Shown here: in pieces, positions 25,842 through 34,669 of the stretch
Layout of the letters: every line of letters starts with the position of its first letter
Numbering within the stretch: position 1 is the first letter of the stretch
Origin: CAILZL01 sp049840395
GTDB lineage: Bacteria; Pseudomonadota; Gammaproteobacteria; Steroidobacterales; Steroidobacteraceae
Reading direction: 5' to 3'
NCBI GenBank assembly: GCA_049840395.1
Contig: JASGLD010000005.1
Coordinates: forward strand, 1,054,001-1,118,000
DNA length: 64,000 nucleotides
The notes under the pieces: generated by a model
The model's input: the letters and a program-made list of their open reading frames with translations, nothing else
Database searches by the model: none
What the model was told of the DNA's origin: nothing
Made by a program: the position numbers and the translations under genes

Positions 25842-27029
25842 ATGCGCAATCTGCATCGTTGGGTGATGACCGTATTTGCGGTAATGCTGGTTTATTGGAC
25901 GGCCTCGGGTTTGTTGATGGCGATTTATGACGCTACCGATGGCAAGCAGGTATGGGCCATCGAAGGCGGCGGGCCAGGCGCACGTCTGACTGATTTTGCA
26001 ACCAATGCAGCACCGCTGCCCGATCCCGAATCACTGACTACCGGAATCGCCACGGCGGTGGCGGCGATGGGCGAACGCTCCATTGCCAGCGCCAATCTAC
26101 GCGTCGTGCCGGCGGGCATCCGACTACAGCTTGCCGAGGCCAGCGGCGATCGCGACACCATGGGGCGCTTCTTTGCCGATAGCGGCGCAGCTATGACGGC
26201 GCTACAAGCAGATGGCGATCCCGACGCCAACGTGCCGGCGTATGTTACGCAGCGCAATACCTTGAAAGCCTGGCATCGCGGCAACATTGTCGGGTTCCCT
26301 GGTCAGTTCCTGGGATTGTTTACCGGGCTGGCGTTGATCACGCTGACGATTACCGGTGCGATCGTGTACCTGCAGTTATGGAAGTCACGCCGAAAATTCG
26401 GTAAGCCCGGATTTTTCTGGAACACCCGCGACAGTTTGTGGCGGCGTCTGCATCGCTGGATCTCCATTGTCGCAGCGGCCTTTATTCTTAACATCGCCAT
26501 CTCCGGCAGCATCCTGGCCTACAGCGAGATTCAATTGAATCTGTTCCTGCAGAAGGGCATCGGTGCGCCGCCGTATCCGCGTCCCAGTCCGATGCCGGCT
26601 GTTTCTGCAGCTGCTTTGCCAAAGGATGTTGGCCTGTTATTACAAACCACTTATCGCGCTGCATTGGCTGATCATCCGGCTAGTAGCATTGTCGATCTGC
26701 AAATCGTCATGCGTGATGGTCTTGCCAAAGGGCTGGTGACCATCGGTGGCGCCATGCCATCGATACTGGCCTTCGATGCACAAACGGGTGCGTCCATAAG
26801 CGATTGGGCTGTTACCGGTAAACAAGTCGGTAATGGCTACTACGCCGATTGGCATCAAGCGATGAAGCGCATTCATCGCGGCGACATCATCGGCAGCTAC
26901 GTCGGTCGTTATATCGACATCATCGCCGGTGTCGCGTTGTTGTATTTGGTTATCTCCGGCGTCGTGATGTATGTACAGATGTTGCAGAAGCGCAAGCAGT
27001 TGCAGCGTGGTGGGTGGTTTTGGAAATAG
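25842..27029 (+). CDS. PepSY domain inner-membrane protein (second copy type)
   Basis: 395 residues from ATG 25842 ('MRNLHRWVMTVFAVMLVYWTASG', the usual family start). In-frame GTG 25761 or ATG 25782 would add up to 27 residues. Membrane helices are near 8-28, 150-175, 200-225 and 350-375. PepSY-like periplasmic regions lie between, with 'LKAWHRGNIVG', 'LHRWISIVAAAFILNIAISG' and 'YADWHQAMKRIHRGDIIGSY'. Related proteins act with TonB-dependent receptors or as membrane reductases, but no receptor is adjacent. A GC palindrome element lies directly downstream. Confidence 0.85.
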   Translation: MRNLHRWVMTVFAVMLVYWTASGLLMAIYDATDGKQVWAIEGGGPGARLTDFATNAAPLPDPESLTTGIATAVAAMGERSIASANLRVVPAGIRLQLAEASGDRDTMGRFFADSGAAMTALQADGDPDANVPAYVTQRNTLKAWHRGNIVGFPGQFLGLFTGLALITLTITGAIVYLQLWKSRRKFGKPGFFWNTRDSLWRRLHRWISIVAAAFILNIAISGSILAYSEIQLNLFLQKGIGAPPYPRPSPMPAVSAAALPKDVGLLLQTTYRAALADHPASSIVDLQIVMRDGLAKGLVTIGGAMPSILAFDAQTGASISDWAVTGKQVGNGYYADWHQAMKRIHRGDIIGSYVGRYIDIIAGVALLYLVISGVVMYVQMLQKRKQLQRGGWFWK

Positions 27030-27056
27030 CTTGGTGAGGGGGCCGACTCGAGGCAT

Positions 27057-27185
27057 GCCCCCACCCTAACCCTCCCCGTCGAACGGGGAGGGGACAAAGA
27101 CGCTGCTTGCGATGAACGCGCCACTTGTAACGAGTCCACACTCCAGTCCCCTCCCTCGCTTGCGGGGGAGGGTTAGGGTGGGGGC
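27057..27185. repeat. Composite inverted repeat of the ccctaaccctcccc family
   Basis: The left arm (27057-27093, gcccccaccctaaccctccc then gtcgaacgggga) and right arm (27148-27185, ending gggttagggtgggggc) are inverted copies of each other, each with its own inner hairpin, separated by about 54 bases of unrelated sequence. The left arm is nearly identical to the copy at 9773. The pair sits between the convergent PepSY gene and FAD oxidoreductase gene. The layout is that of a paired palindromic repeat (REPIN/BIME type). Confidence 0.85.
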
Positions 27186-27214
27186 AACAGCGCGTGCACT
27201 TCTAATGTAGCCAG

Positions 27215-28675
27215 CTAACCTGCAACAGGCACCGCCAACACCTTCCCCGGATTCATGATCCCCTGCGGGTCCAGAGCCTGCTTGATGCTCTGCATCACCG
27301 CCAAGGCAACCGGATCTTTGTAACGCGCCAACTCCTCACGCTTCAACTGACCGATGCCGTGTTCGGCGCTGATGCTGCCGCGATAACGCGCGACCAGCTC
27401 ATGCATGGCGCGATGGATGGCTCCGGCCTTGGCGAGAAATTCACTACGGCCGCTGCCGCCGGCCAGCTGTGGCGGCGTGTTGATGTTGAAATGCAGACTG
27501 CCATCACCGAGATGACCGTACACCACCAGCACGCCTTCCGGCGCTAACTGCTTGCACAGTTGCATGCCTTCTTCGATGAGGCGTGGTAATTCGCTGATAG
27601 TGACCGAGATGTCGTGTTTGATGCTGCCGCCGGCGCGGGTCTGTGCCTCCGGAATGCTTTCGCGGATACGCCAGAAGGCTTCGCGCTGACTTTCGCTCTG
27701 CGCCAACAAGGCATCACGGATCAGATCTTGTTGTTGAGCTTCTTCCAGCAGTGCAGCGAGTTCATCTTGCAGATGCTCGCCAACTTTGGCGCTGGTAGCT
27801 TCCAGCAATACATACCAGGGATGCGTTGCATCGAATGGATCGTGGCTGCCGTTGATGTGTGCGAACACCAACTCCAGTGCAGTGCGGGGCATCAGTTCAA
27901 AAGTGGTGAGACTGTCGCTGCCGCCGTTACGCAAGTGCGCCAGTAGCGTTACCGCGGCTTGCGGATCATTCACTGCCACCAGTGCTGTCGCATAGGTGCG
28001 TGGCAAGGGAAACAGCTTGAGCGTGGCGGCGGTGATGATGCCCAGCGTGCCTTCTGCGCCCATGAACAGATCGCGCAGGTCATAGCCCATGTTGTTCTTG
28101 CGCAGTCCGGTCAGGTCATCGAGCACGCGACCGTCGGGCAGCACTACTTCCAATCCCAATACCAGTTCGCGCGCCATGCCATAGCGCAGCACCGCCGTGC
28201 CGCCGGCGTTGGTGCTGAGATTGCCGCCGATCTGGCACGAGCCTTCCGAACCCAGACTTAAGGGAAACAGACGCTCAACGCCGGCTGCAGCTTGTTGAAC
28301 TTCGGCCAGTACGCAACCGGCTTCCACCGTCAATGTGTAGTTGAATGGATCGATATGACGAATGCGTTTCAAGCGCGCCAACGACACCACCACTTCATTG
28401 CCTGCAGCGCTGGGCGTTGCGCCACCGCAGTAACCGGTATTGCCGCCCACCGGCACTACACCGATGCGATGTGCGTGACACAGTTTGAGAATCTGTGCGG
28501 CCTGCTCGGTGGATTCCGGACGCAGCACCACCGGCGTGATGCCGCGGTATAGCCGACGATGGTCGACCAGGTAGGGTTCGAGGTCGACTGCTTGATCGAG
28601 AAAGCCCTGCGGGCCGAGCAAGGTGCGCAGCGGTTGCAGAGCGTCAAGCAATGAGGTGGACGATGGGGGATTCAT
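27215..28675 (-). CDS. FAD-linked D-2-hydroxyacid dehydrogenase (GlcD/D2HGDH type)
   Basis: 486 residues. The N-terminal FAD_binding_4 domain shows 'VVLRPESTEQAAQILKLC', 'VVPVGGNTGYCGGATP', 'VEAGCVLAEVQQAA' and 'GSCQIGGNLSTNAGGTAVLRYG', the pyrophosphate loop. The C-terminal FAD-oxidase domain has 'VVYGHLGDGSLHFNIN' (metal/substrate His), 'SAEHGIGQLKREEL' and 'ALDPQGIMNPGKVL'. The family oxidises D-lactate, glycolate or D-2-hydroxyglutarate, passing electrons to a membrane acceptor or ETF. The architecture fits D-2-hydroxyglutarate or D-lactate dehydrogenase; the substrate is not decided by sequence alone. Confidence 0.9.
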   Translation of the reverse strand: MNPPSSTSLLDALQPLRTLLGPQGFLDQAVDLEPYLVDHRRLYRGITPVVLRPESTEQAAQILKLCHAHRIGVVPVGGNTGYCGGATPSAAGNEVVVSLARLKRIRHIDPFNYTLTVEAGCVLAEVQQAAAGVERLFPLSLGSEGSCQIGGNLSTNAGGTAVLRYGMARELVLGLEVVLPDGRVLDDLTGLRKNNMGYDLRDLFMGAEGTLGIITAATLKLFPLPRTYATALVAVNDPQAAVTLLAHLRNGGSDSLTTFELMPRTALELVFAHINGSHDPFDATHPWYVLLEATSAKVGEHLQDELAALLEEAQQQDLIRDALLAQSESQREAFWRIRESIPEAQTRAGGSIKHDISVTISELPRLIEEGMQLCKQLAPEGVLVVYGHLGDGSLHFNINTPPQLAGGSGRSEFLAKAGAIHRAMHELVARYRGSISAEHGIGQLKREELARYKDPVALAVMQSIKQALDPQGIMNPGKVLAVPVAG

Positions 28676-28842
28676 CGGCTGATCTTAACGTGCCAGTGTC
28701 ATTCGTGCTGTACCGGCTCGACAGGCGCCTGCAAGTTAAGCAGGCAAGCCAAGCAGGCAAGGCTGCCGGAACGGCTTGCGGGGTTCAGTTGCTTGCCCGG
28801 GAGAAGGTAAGATGCGGAAGTTTTCCATCGGGCGCACTGAGC

Positions 28843-29595
28843 ATGCTTTCCTACCTAATCCCTATTCTTATTTCTCTGGGCTTGATCGTTCACGCCATCA
28901 AAACCGGCCGTAATACCATCTGGGTATTCCTGTTCGTATTCACCGCGTTGAATCCGATTACGTCACTGCTGTGCTGGGCGGCCTACTTCATCGTGGAGAT
29001 CGTGCCCGACCTGCTGAAAAGCCGCACCGCGCGTCGTGCCGCTTCGGGGCTGCGTGCCACCGTCGATCCGCATCGCGATCTGCGTGAAGCCAATCAGCAA
29101 CTGGCGGTGAACAACAGTGTCGACAGTCGCCGCAAAGTGGCGGATCAATTGCTGGAACGCGGCCGTTACGATGAGGCCATCGAGCACTATCGCGCCGCCA
29201 TGACTGGCATCTACACGCATGAGCCCTTGTTGATGCTGGGGCTGGCCAAGGCGCAGTTCGCCAAGAATCAAATTGGCGAAGCGCGCAAGACCCTGGATGA
29301 GTTGATTGCCAATAATCCCGACTTTAAATCGCCGGAGGGGCATCTGCTGTATGCGCGCGCACTGGAAAGCGAGGGCAATCTCGATAAGGCGCTGGCTGAG
29401 TACAAGGCGCTATCCAAGTATTACTCGGGTGCGGAAGCGGTGTATCGCTATGCCTCGTTGCTTAAGCGGCAGGGACAATCGGATAAGGCGAATGTCTTGT
29501 TCAAAGAGCTGCTGGCCAATGCCGAGCTGGCCGGCGTCGTGTTTCGCAAGGAAAACCGCGAGTGGATTGATGCTGCGAAGCGGGAACTGGGTTGA
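28843..29595 (+). CDS. Membrane-anchored TPR protein
   Basis: 250 residues from ATG 28843. Two membrane segments at the N-terminus ('LIPILISLGLIVHAIKTG', then 'IWVFLFVFTALNPITSLLCW') are followed by a basic stretch and cytoplasmic tetratricopeptide-like repeats: 'ADQLLERGRYDEAIEHYRAAM', 'LMLGLAKAQFAKNQIGEARKTL', 'LLYARALESEGNLDKALAEY' and 'RYASLLKRQGQSDKANVLF'. TPRs normally scaffold protein contacts; the partner is unknown. An upstream frame extension to 28651 would overlap the divergent oxidoreductase gene and is rejected. Confidence 0.82.
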   Translation: MLSYLIPILISLGLIVHAIKTGRNTIWVFLFVFTALNPITSLLCWAAYFIVEIVPDLLKSRTARRAASGLRATVDPHRDLREANQQLAVNNSVDSRRKVADQLLERGRYDEAIEHYRAAMTGIYTHEPLLMLGLAKAQFAKNQIGEARKTLDELIANNPDFKSPEGHLLYARALESEGNLDKALAEYKALSKYYSGAEAVYRYASLLKRQGQSDKANVLFKELLANAELAGVVFRKENREWIDAAKRELG

Positions 29596-29598
29596 TGT

Positions 29599-29760
29599 CT
29601 AGGGAGTAGGCTTAGACCGTTTTGACAGACGTGTCCAGAAGACTGCTTCCAGCAAGATGCCGACACCAAACAAAAAGCCACCGAGCGTAGGTGCAAGAAA
29701 GCTGGCGAAAATTGCGGCGATAAGTATTGCCACTGTGACTGCGTGATATTCCCATTTCAT
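29599..29760 (-). CDS. Small membrane protein, 53 residues
   Basis: ATG 29760 is preceded by GAGGA at good spacing. The protein begins 'MKWEYHAV', then has a long hydrophobic span ('TVAILIAAIFASFLAPTLGG' and 'FLFGVGILLEAVFW') that makes one or two membrane helices, and a basic tail 'TRLSKRSKP'. It starts 11 bases after the stop of the signal peptidase gene, so it is probably cotranscribed with it. Family not recognised. Confidence 0.65.
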   Translation of the reverse strand: MKWEYHAVTVAILIAAIFASFLAPTLGGFLFGVGILLEAVFWTRLSKRSKPTP

Positions 29761-29771
29761 AAGGATGTCCT

Positions 29772-30458
29772 CTAGATCAACGGCTGCCATGCGCGATAGA
29801 TTCGAGGTAGATAGTAGTGCTCCGGGTTGAACGACATCAATACGTGATGCGCGCGTCCGACGAAACGATCGCGCGGCACCAGTCCAATGTAGCGCGAGTC
29901 TTCGCTGTTATCCCGATTGTCGCCCAGCATCAGGTATTGATCGGCGGGAATGGTTACCGGTGCAAAATTGCGGCGCGCAAACGCAGTGGGCAGAAGCATG
30001 ACGGCGTGTGCCGTATCGCCCAATTGTTCGGTGACGAATTCCGGTTGGGTTAGCTGTGTGCTGCGCAGTATTTCCTGTGAAGCTTCTCTGGCGCTGTAGT
30101 TCAGCTGGCTGCCATTGATGAATAACACTTCGTCGCGCATCTCGATGGTGTCGCCGGGCACGCCGATGACGCGCTTGACCAGACGCGTGCCATCCTTGGG
30201 TGAATAGAAGATGGCGATCTCGCCGCGCTGTGGATCGTTACCCTGCGTCAGTCTGGTGGTGGTGAACGGAATGCGCCAGCCGTAGGCACGCTTGTCGGCA
30301 AAAATATAATCGCCTTCGACGATGGTGGGATTCATCGAGCCGGTGGGCACCAGCATCCAGTCGGCATAGGAGGAGCGGAACATCAGCATTAGAGCGATGA
30401 ACAGCAGCGTGCTGCGGTTGTCGTGCAAGAGAGCTTTGAAACGTTGAAATCCGTGCAT
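29772..30458 (-). CDS. lepB: Signal peptidase I
   Basis: 228 residues; inner-membrane serine protease that removes signal peptides from exported proteins. The catalytic dyad is visible: Ser41 in 'VPTGSMNPT' and Lys95 in 'RLVKRVIGVPGD'. 'MLGDNRDNSEDSRYIGLVP' is box E. It has only one N-terminal membrane helix ('LLFIALMLMFRSSY'), shorter than E. coli LepB with two. It is not next to lepA or rnc, so it may be a second, stand-alone signal peptidase rather than the main one; this cannot be decided here. Confidence 0.92.
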   Translation of the reverse strand: MHGFQRFKALLHDNRSTLLFIALMLMFRSSYADWMLVPTGSMNPTIVEGDYIFADKRAYGWRIPFTTTRLTQGNDPQRGEIAIFYSPKDGTRLVKRVIGVPGDTIEMRDEVLFINGSQLNYSAREASQEILRSTQLTQPEFVTEQLGDTAHAVMLLPTAFARRNFAPVTIPADQYLMLGDNRDNSEDSRYIGLVPRDRFVGRAHHVLMSFNPEHYYLPRIYRAWQPLI

Positions 30459-30558
30459 GGATATATCTCCGTTTTAGTTCGCCTTCTTGTGAAGAAGGGG
30501 TGAGGACTTCCGGCAACTTGAGTTTGATCAGTGTAGCCAGCGCGCCAGAGGACGAACA

Positions 30559-31995
30559 TTAAGAGTTAGTCACTTCCTTCATTTCACCGTAAGCTGCCAA
30601 CGCCTGTTCGCGACTGACCGATAAATCGACAATGGGCTTAGGATAAATTTTACCCAGTGTGATTTTTGCCCGTAGCAATTCCGTCTCGGGTGCGGTCCAG
30701 GGTTTGGCGATCCACTTGTCAGGCAAGGCGGCGAGTTCCGGCACCCAATTGCGAATGTAGGCGCACTGTGGATCGAAGCGTTCGGCCTGCAGCACGGGAT
30801 TGAAGACGCGGAAGTAGGGCGCGGCATCGGCGCCGCAACCGGCAGTCCATTGCCAACCCAGTGTGTTGGCGGCCAGGTCGGCATCCACCAGCGTATCCCA
30901 GAACCAACGCGCGCCTTCCAGCCAGTGAATGCGCAGGTTCTTGGTGAGAAAGGAAGCGACGATCATGCGTACGCGATTGTGCATCCAGCCGGTGTGCCAC
31001 AGCTCGCGCATACCGGCATCGACCAGCGGGATGCCGGTCATGCCGCGTTGCCAGGCTTTGAGGCCGGCCTTATTTTTTTGCCACTGAAAATTTTCAAAGC
31101 GCGCATCCAGTGGTTTATCGACGGTATGCGGAAAGTGATAGAGCAGATGGTGAGCGAACTCGCGCCAGCCAATTTCACGTACATAGCTTTCCGCAGTCGA
31201 TGATTCTGCCAGTGCGGTGACAATTTGCCGTGGGCTTATTTCACCGAAGTGCAGATGCGGCGACAGGCAGGAAGTGCCGTGGTGATCCGGGCGATCGCGT
31301 TCGCTGCTGTAGTCTTGCACGCCCTGATCGACAAAACGTTGCAGGTGTTGTTGTGCGCCGGCCTCGCCAGGCCGCCACTGCTGCTTGAAACCACTGTCCC
31401 ACGGAATGCTGGGCAGCAGTTGCAGTTTGACAATGGGTTGTGAGGCCAGCGTTGCTGGAACTTGGGGCAAACGTTTCGGTGCCGCTAGCAGAGCCGGTTG
31501 TTGCGCCAGTTGCTTCTGGCAATGACGCCAGAAGGGAGTAAATACGCGAAAAGGTTTGTCCTGTTGATTGCGTATCGTCCAGGGTTCGAATAGCAACGCT
31601 GCATTGTGACTGCTGACGGTCAGTCCTTGATCTTTCAGCACCTGCTTGATGTGCGTGTCGCGGGCAATGACTGCCGGCTCATATAGGCGGTTCCAGCAAA
31701 CTAGTGTCGCGCCGGTTTCTTTGATGAGTTGCTGCAATACCTTGAGGCTGTCGCCACTGCGAACTAACAGCCGACTGCCGCGCTTTTCGATACTTTCACT
31801 TAAAGCCGTCAGGCTGTGATGCAGCCACCACTGCGATGCCGCGCCGAGTACCCAAGGCGCTTCTTCTTCCGGTGCGTGGATGTACACCGGGATGACTTGT
31901 TGTGCTTCGCTGAGCGCATGACGCAGCGCAGGGTTGTCGGCCAGCCGCAGGTCGCGGCGAACCCAGAGCAGGGCAGTGTGGTGAGTGTTCGGCAT
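30559..31995 (-). CDS. phrB: Deoxyribodipyrimidine photolyase
   Basis: 478-residue class I-type DNA photolyase, which uses blue light and FADH- to split cyclobutane pyrimidine dimers. N-terminal antenna domain: 'LLWVRRDLRLADNPALRHAL'. The C-terminal FAD domain carries 'HLHFGEISPRQI', 'REIGWREFAHHLLYHFPH', 'GMTGIPLVDAGMRELWHTGWMHNRVRMI', 'DADLAANTLGWQWTAGCGADAAPYFRVFNP' and 'DPQCAYIRNWVPEL'. The conserved Trp residues of the electron-transfer chain appear to be in place. Cryptochrome function cannot be excluded but the motif set fits repair. Confidence 0.93.
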   Translation of the reverse strand: MPNTHHTALLWVRRDLRLADNPALRHALSEAQQVIPVYIHAPEEEAPWVLGAASQWWLHHSLTALSESIEKRGSRLLVRSGDSLKVLQQLIKETGATLVCWNRLYEPAVIARDTHIKQVLKDQGLTVSSHNAALLFEPWTIRNQQDKPFRVFTPFWRHCQKQLAQQPALLAAPKRLPQVPATLASQPIVKLQLLPSIPWDSGFKQQWRPGEAGAQQHLQRFVDQGVQDYSSERDRPDHHGTSCLSPHLHFGEISPRQIVTALAESSTAESYVREIGWREFAHHLLYHFPHTVDKPLDARFENFQWQKNKAGLKAWQRGMTGIPLVDAGMRELWHTGWMHNRVRMIVASFLTKNLRIHWLEGARWFWDTLVDADLAANTLGWQWTAGCGADAAPYFRVFNPVLQAERFDPQCAYIRNWVPELAALPDKWIAKPWTAPETELLRAKITLGKIYPKPIVDLSVSREQALAAYGEMKEVTNS

Positions 31996-32069
31996 CAGTG
32001 AATCATGCCTGAGGAAAATCGAAGTTGAGAAGGATTGAGTATGGGGCAGAGAGATCTAGAGTGAGGAGC

Positions 32070-32276
32070 TCAACTGCCACTAAGCGGCACTGTAGAATTG
32101 GCGATGTGCCCATAAGGGCAATGCCGGCAACCATTACCGCAGCAATAGCCACGGCGTAGATGATAGGCGGCGGTAAACACCATGGCTGTCTCTTCATAGT
32201 AGAAGTCACGGTGTTCCACCAGCGCACTACTGCTTGGCTTACCCAATTCGCGGCCTTGTTTAGGTGAAGGCTTCAT
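32070..32276 (-). CDS. DUF5522 small protein (Cys-rich)
   Basis: 68 residues from ATG 32276. It has the DUF5522 core 'FYYEETAMVFTAAYHLRRG' followed by 'YCCGNGCRHCPYGH', whose four Cys (C-C-x-x-x-C-x-x-C) may bind a metal. The ATG overlaps the TGA of the preceding BtuF-like gene (ATGA), so translation is likely coupled. Function of the family is unknown. The gene is easily missed because a longer frame runs through it. Confidence 0.8.
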   Translation of the reverse strand: MKPSPKQGRELGKPSSSALVEHRDFYYEETAMVFTAAYHLRRGYCCGNGCRHCPYGHIANSTVPLSGS

Positions 32277-33209
32277 ACGACCAACGTATCCAGCTTGCAG
32301 AACGCATCGGCGGGTCCGTGCCAGGTGAAGTGTTCGGGATGAAACAGATGCGCGAGCAATTCTACGCCCTCTATCAAACGTGGGCCGGGACGCGCGAAGT
32401 AGGAATTGGCATCCACCACGTACACGCGGTTGTTCCGCACTGCAGGTAACTGCAACCAGCCGGGATAGCTGCAAGCTGCTTGAGCGTGTTCCATGGCTTT
32501 GTCCATAGCAAAGCCACAGGGCATGATCACCAGCACTTCCGGTTGCCATTCCAATACCTGTTGCCATTCGATGCGCTGCGAATCCTGATGCTTGCGCCCC
32601 AGTGCATCCACACCGCCGGCCAGTTCCGCCACCTCCGGTATCCAGTGGCCGCTGCAGTAGACAGGATCGATCCATTCCATGCAGAACACGCGTGGCCTGT
32701 ATTCAATGGTGTGAGTGATGCTGCTGATATGTTGCAGCCGCCTTCGATTGGCGGCGATGATCGAATTCGGCCTGAGCAAGCCGGTCAGTGGCTGCGCCCA
32801 ATTGCCGCAGGTTGTCATCGACGTCAGCCAATGACTTGGGTGTCATCCATACGATCTCGGGTTGGTGCGGTAGTGAGCCCAATAGCTGTGTGATCTCGTT
32901 GCCGGAAGGTGCGCACACCTGACAAAGATTCTGAGTAAGGATCAAATCCGGTTCGAGCTCGCGTACGGCTACTTCGTCGACCGCATACAAGCTCAAACCC
33001 TGTCGCAAGCGTTCGCTCACCGCTGCATTGATCTCCCGCTCGCTCATGGTTTCTACCGGCAGTGCATTGCGTACCACTGCGCGCTTGCTGCGTACATCCG
33101 CCGGGAAATCGCATTCATGCGTCACGCCGACTAGCAGTTCTTGCAGGCCCAAGGCATAGGCCATTTCGGTGGCGGAGGGCAGGAGGGAGATGATGCGTGG
33201 GTTAGCCAT
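32273..33209 (-). pseudogene. Cobalamin/iron-type ABC substrate-binding protein (BtuF-like), frameshifted
   Basis: Two overlapping frames form one protein of about 310 residues. The N-terminal frame has 'RIISLLPSATEMAYALGLQELLVGVTHECDFP', then 'LEPDLILTQNLCQVCAPSG'. The C-terminal frame has 'RPRVFCMEWIDPVYCSGHWIPEVAELAGG', 'WQPEVLVIMPCGFAMDKA' and 'NRVYVVDANSYFARPGPRLIEG', all typical of the BtuF-like cobalamin-binding family. Homology switches frame at 32763-32768 (gaattc): deleting one T gives a continuous 'AQAES-IIAANRRRLQHI'. No signal peptide is seen, as is common in this subgroup. It may be a real mutation or an assembly error. It is coupled to the DUF5522 gene. Confidence 0.85.
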
Positions 33210-33245
33210 CGAAAAAAATCGGGGGAAGCCAATACAAAAGGAAGA

Positions 33246-33881
33246 TTATTGAGGTGGCGCCGGTCTACATTGAGGGGTGCTGTACGCTTCACGATAGCTC
33301 TTTTCGAAGCAGTTGATCAGCCCTTCAACAACATCAATATTCGGCGGCCAGCGCATCTTGAATGATTTACCTGTATTGGTGGGTATCTCGAATACGCCAT
33401 CTTTTAACTGCATATCTGCTGGCGCTTTGACGGCGGACAATTCCTCGCGTGCCCTCAGCAGTGCTGCTTTGTCTTTTTTCAGAAATGCAATTGATGCATC
33501 GACGTATGGATTCCAGCCCGTGCCATCTGATTCCTTGGGGCCTCTGGATTTTTCGAAGAGCGCTATCGCGGCTGGGTAATCATCGCCTTCTGCGCGCAAT
33601 TGTCCCTCATGCCAGTAAATAATGGTTTCTGCTGAAGAGTGGCGCTCTCGATAGTCTCGAATCAGGTCGGCGGCGGCAAGCGTGCAACCGGTTTTTGCGG
33701 CAATGGCGCGCCAGCCGCCGCCGTTGCCGGAGAGGTCTTGGTCGAAAGCTTTTTGATCGAGGGCAAGTAACCTTTCTCGCTCTACTGCTGTAATGCATGG
33801 GTCCTTTGGCGGTGAGACGTTTTGTGCCTCGACGCAAGTGCCGATGATGCAGGTTATAAGCAGTAGTGCAGTGCGTGCCAT
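33246..33881 (-). CDS. Unknown exported protein, 211 residues
   Basis: Short signal peptide (MARTALLLITCIIGTCVEAQ). The mature chain has a helical segment 'AVERERLLALDQKAFDQDLSGNGGGWRAIAAKTGC' and TPR-like stretches 'AADLIRDYRERHSSAETIIYWHEGQLRAEGDDYPAAIALFEKS'. It ends 'FKMRWPPNIDVVEGLINCFEKSYREAY'. I recognise no named family. It lies between the BtuF-like and GST genes on the same strand with larger gaps, so probably its own unit. Confidence 0.75.
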   Translation of the reverse strand: MARTALLLITCIIGTCVEAQNVSPPKDPCITAVERERLLALDQKAFDQDLSGNGGGWRAIAAKTGCTLAAADLIRDYRERHSSAETIIYWHEGQLRAEGDDYPAAIALFEKSRGPKESDGTGWNPYVDASIAFLKKDKAALLRAREELSAVKAPADMQLKDGVFEIPTNTGKSFKMRWPPNIDVVEGLINCFEKSYREAYSTPQCRPAPPQ

Positions 33882-33961
33882 GCTGTTTCCTTGCGTATCC
33901 TTGTTCTGGCCGAAATTATTATGCAGTTCCTGCTGAGATGCATCGAAAAATGCTGCTGGCT

Positions 33962-34603
33962 CTACGATGCGGCAAATTCTGCGAGCACTCCTTTCTCAAA
34001 CGCCAATAGCTTCTGCACGCTGGCTCGCTGCTGCATGCGTTCGAAATGCGCCAGGCAATTCTTGAAGGGCGACACATCGACTTTGAAAATCGTGCCGCGA
34101 CGGAAGCACCAGAAGAAGTAAATATCGGCTGTGGTGAAGTGATCGAAGAACCATTCACGGCCGGCTAATAAATCGTCTGCGACTTGATAATTTTCCAGCA
34201 GCAATTTCTGTGCACAGCGACGCACGCTATCGGCCGAGTCGGGCAAGTCGCAGTAGCGTTGCGGCAGTGCGTTGGGCGTGAGCGTGGGATGAATGCCCGA
34301 CGCACACCAGGCAAGGAACGAGATGGCTTTTATCTCTTGCATTGGATCGGTGGGCAGCAGTTTTGCCTGTGGAAAATTGCGTGCGATCCAGATTTGAATG
34401 GCGACATTTTCGGTGAGCGGTTCACCGTCGATCACCAACACCGGCACGCGATGTTTAGGGTTAAGTCGTAGGTATTCTTGGGTGAGATGCTGTCCATTTT
34501 GCATATTGATGGGTTTTACCCCGAATCTTACGTCAGCTTCCGTAAGGGCAATGTATGGGACAAGTGAGCAAGCGATGGGCGTGTAATAAAGAGTGAGATT
34601 CAT
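33962..34603 (-). CDS. Glutathione S-transferase family protein
   Basis: 213 residues. Thioredoxin-like N-domain: 'LTLYYTPIACSLVPYIALTEA' with catalytic-type Cys/Ser near residue 12-13, 'RLNPKHRVPVLVIDGEPLTENVAIQIWIAR' (cis-Pro and the E-N/S gamma-glutamyl site). The helical C-domain includes 'AISFLAWCASGIHPTLTP' and 'VADDLLAGREWFFDHFTTADIYFFW', the usual 'ft.ADi' signature. It is probably a beta-class-like soluble enzyme using glutathione for detoxification; the substrate is unknown. Confidence 0.9.
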   Translation of the reverse strand: MNLTLYYTPIACSLVPYIALTEADVRFGVKPINMQNGQHLTQEYLRLNPKHRVPVLVIDGEPLTENVAIQIWIARNFPQAKLLPTDPMQEIKAISFLAWCASGIHPTLTPNALPQRYCDLPDSADSVRRCAQKLLLENYQVADDLLAGREWFFDHFTTADIYFFWCFRRGTIFKVDVSPFKNCLAHFERMQQRASVQKLLAFEKGVLAEFAAS

Positions 34604-34669
34604 GTCCGGACTCCACCGATAGATGATGGCAGTTTAGCGACTGAGGCAAAGAATCCGAAATGTGAGCGT

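Noticed and set aside
27057..27185. Possible CRISPR or insertion-sequence ends
   Set aside because: Only two inverted arms, no regular direct repeats with spacers and no transposase gene; fits a palindromic intergenic repeat instead.
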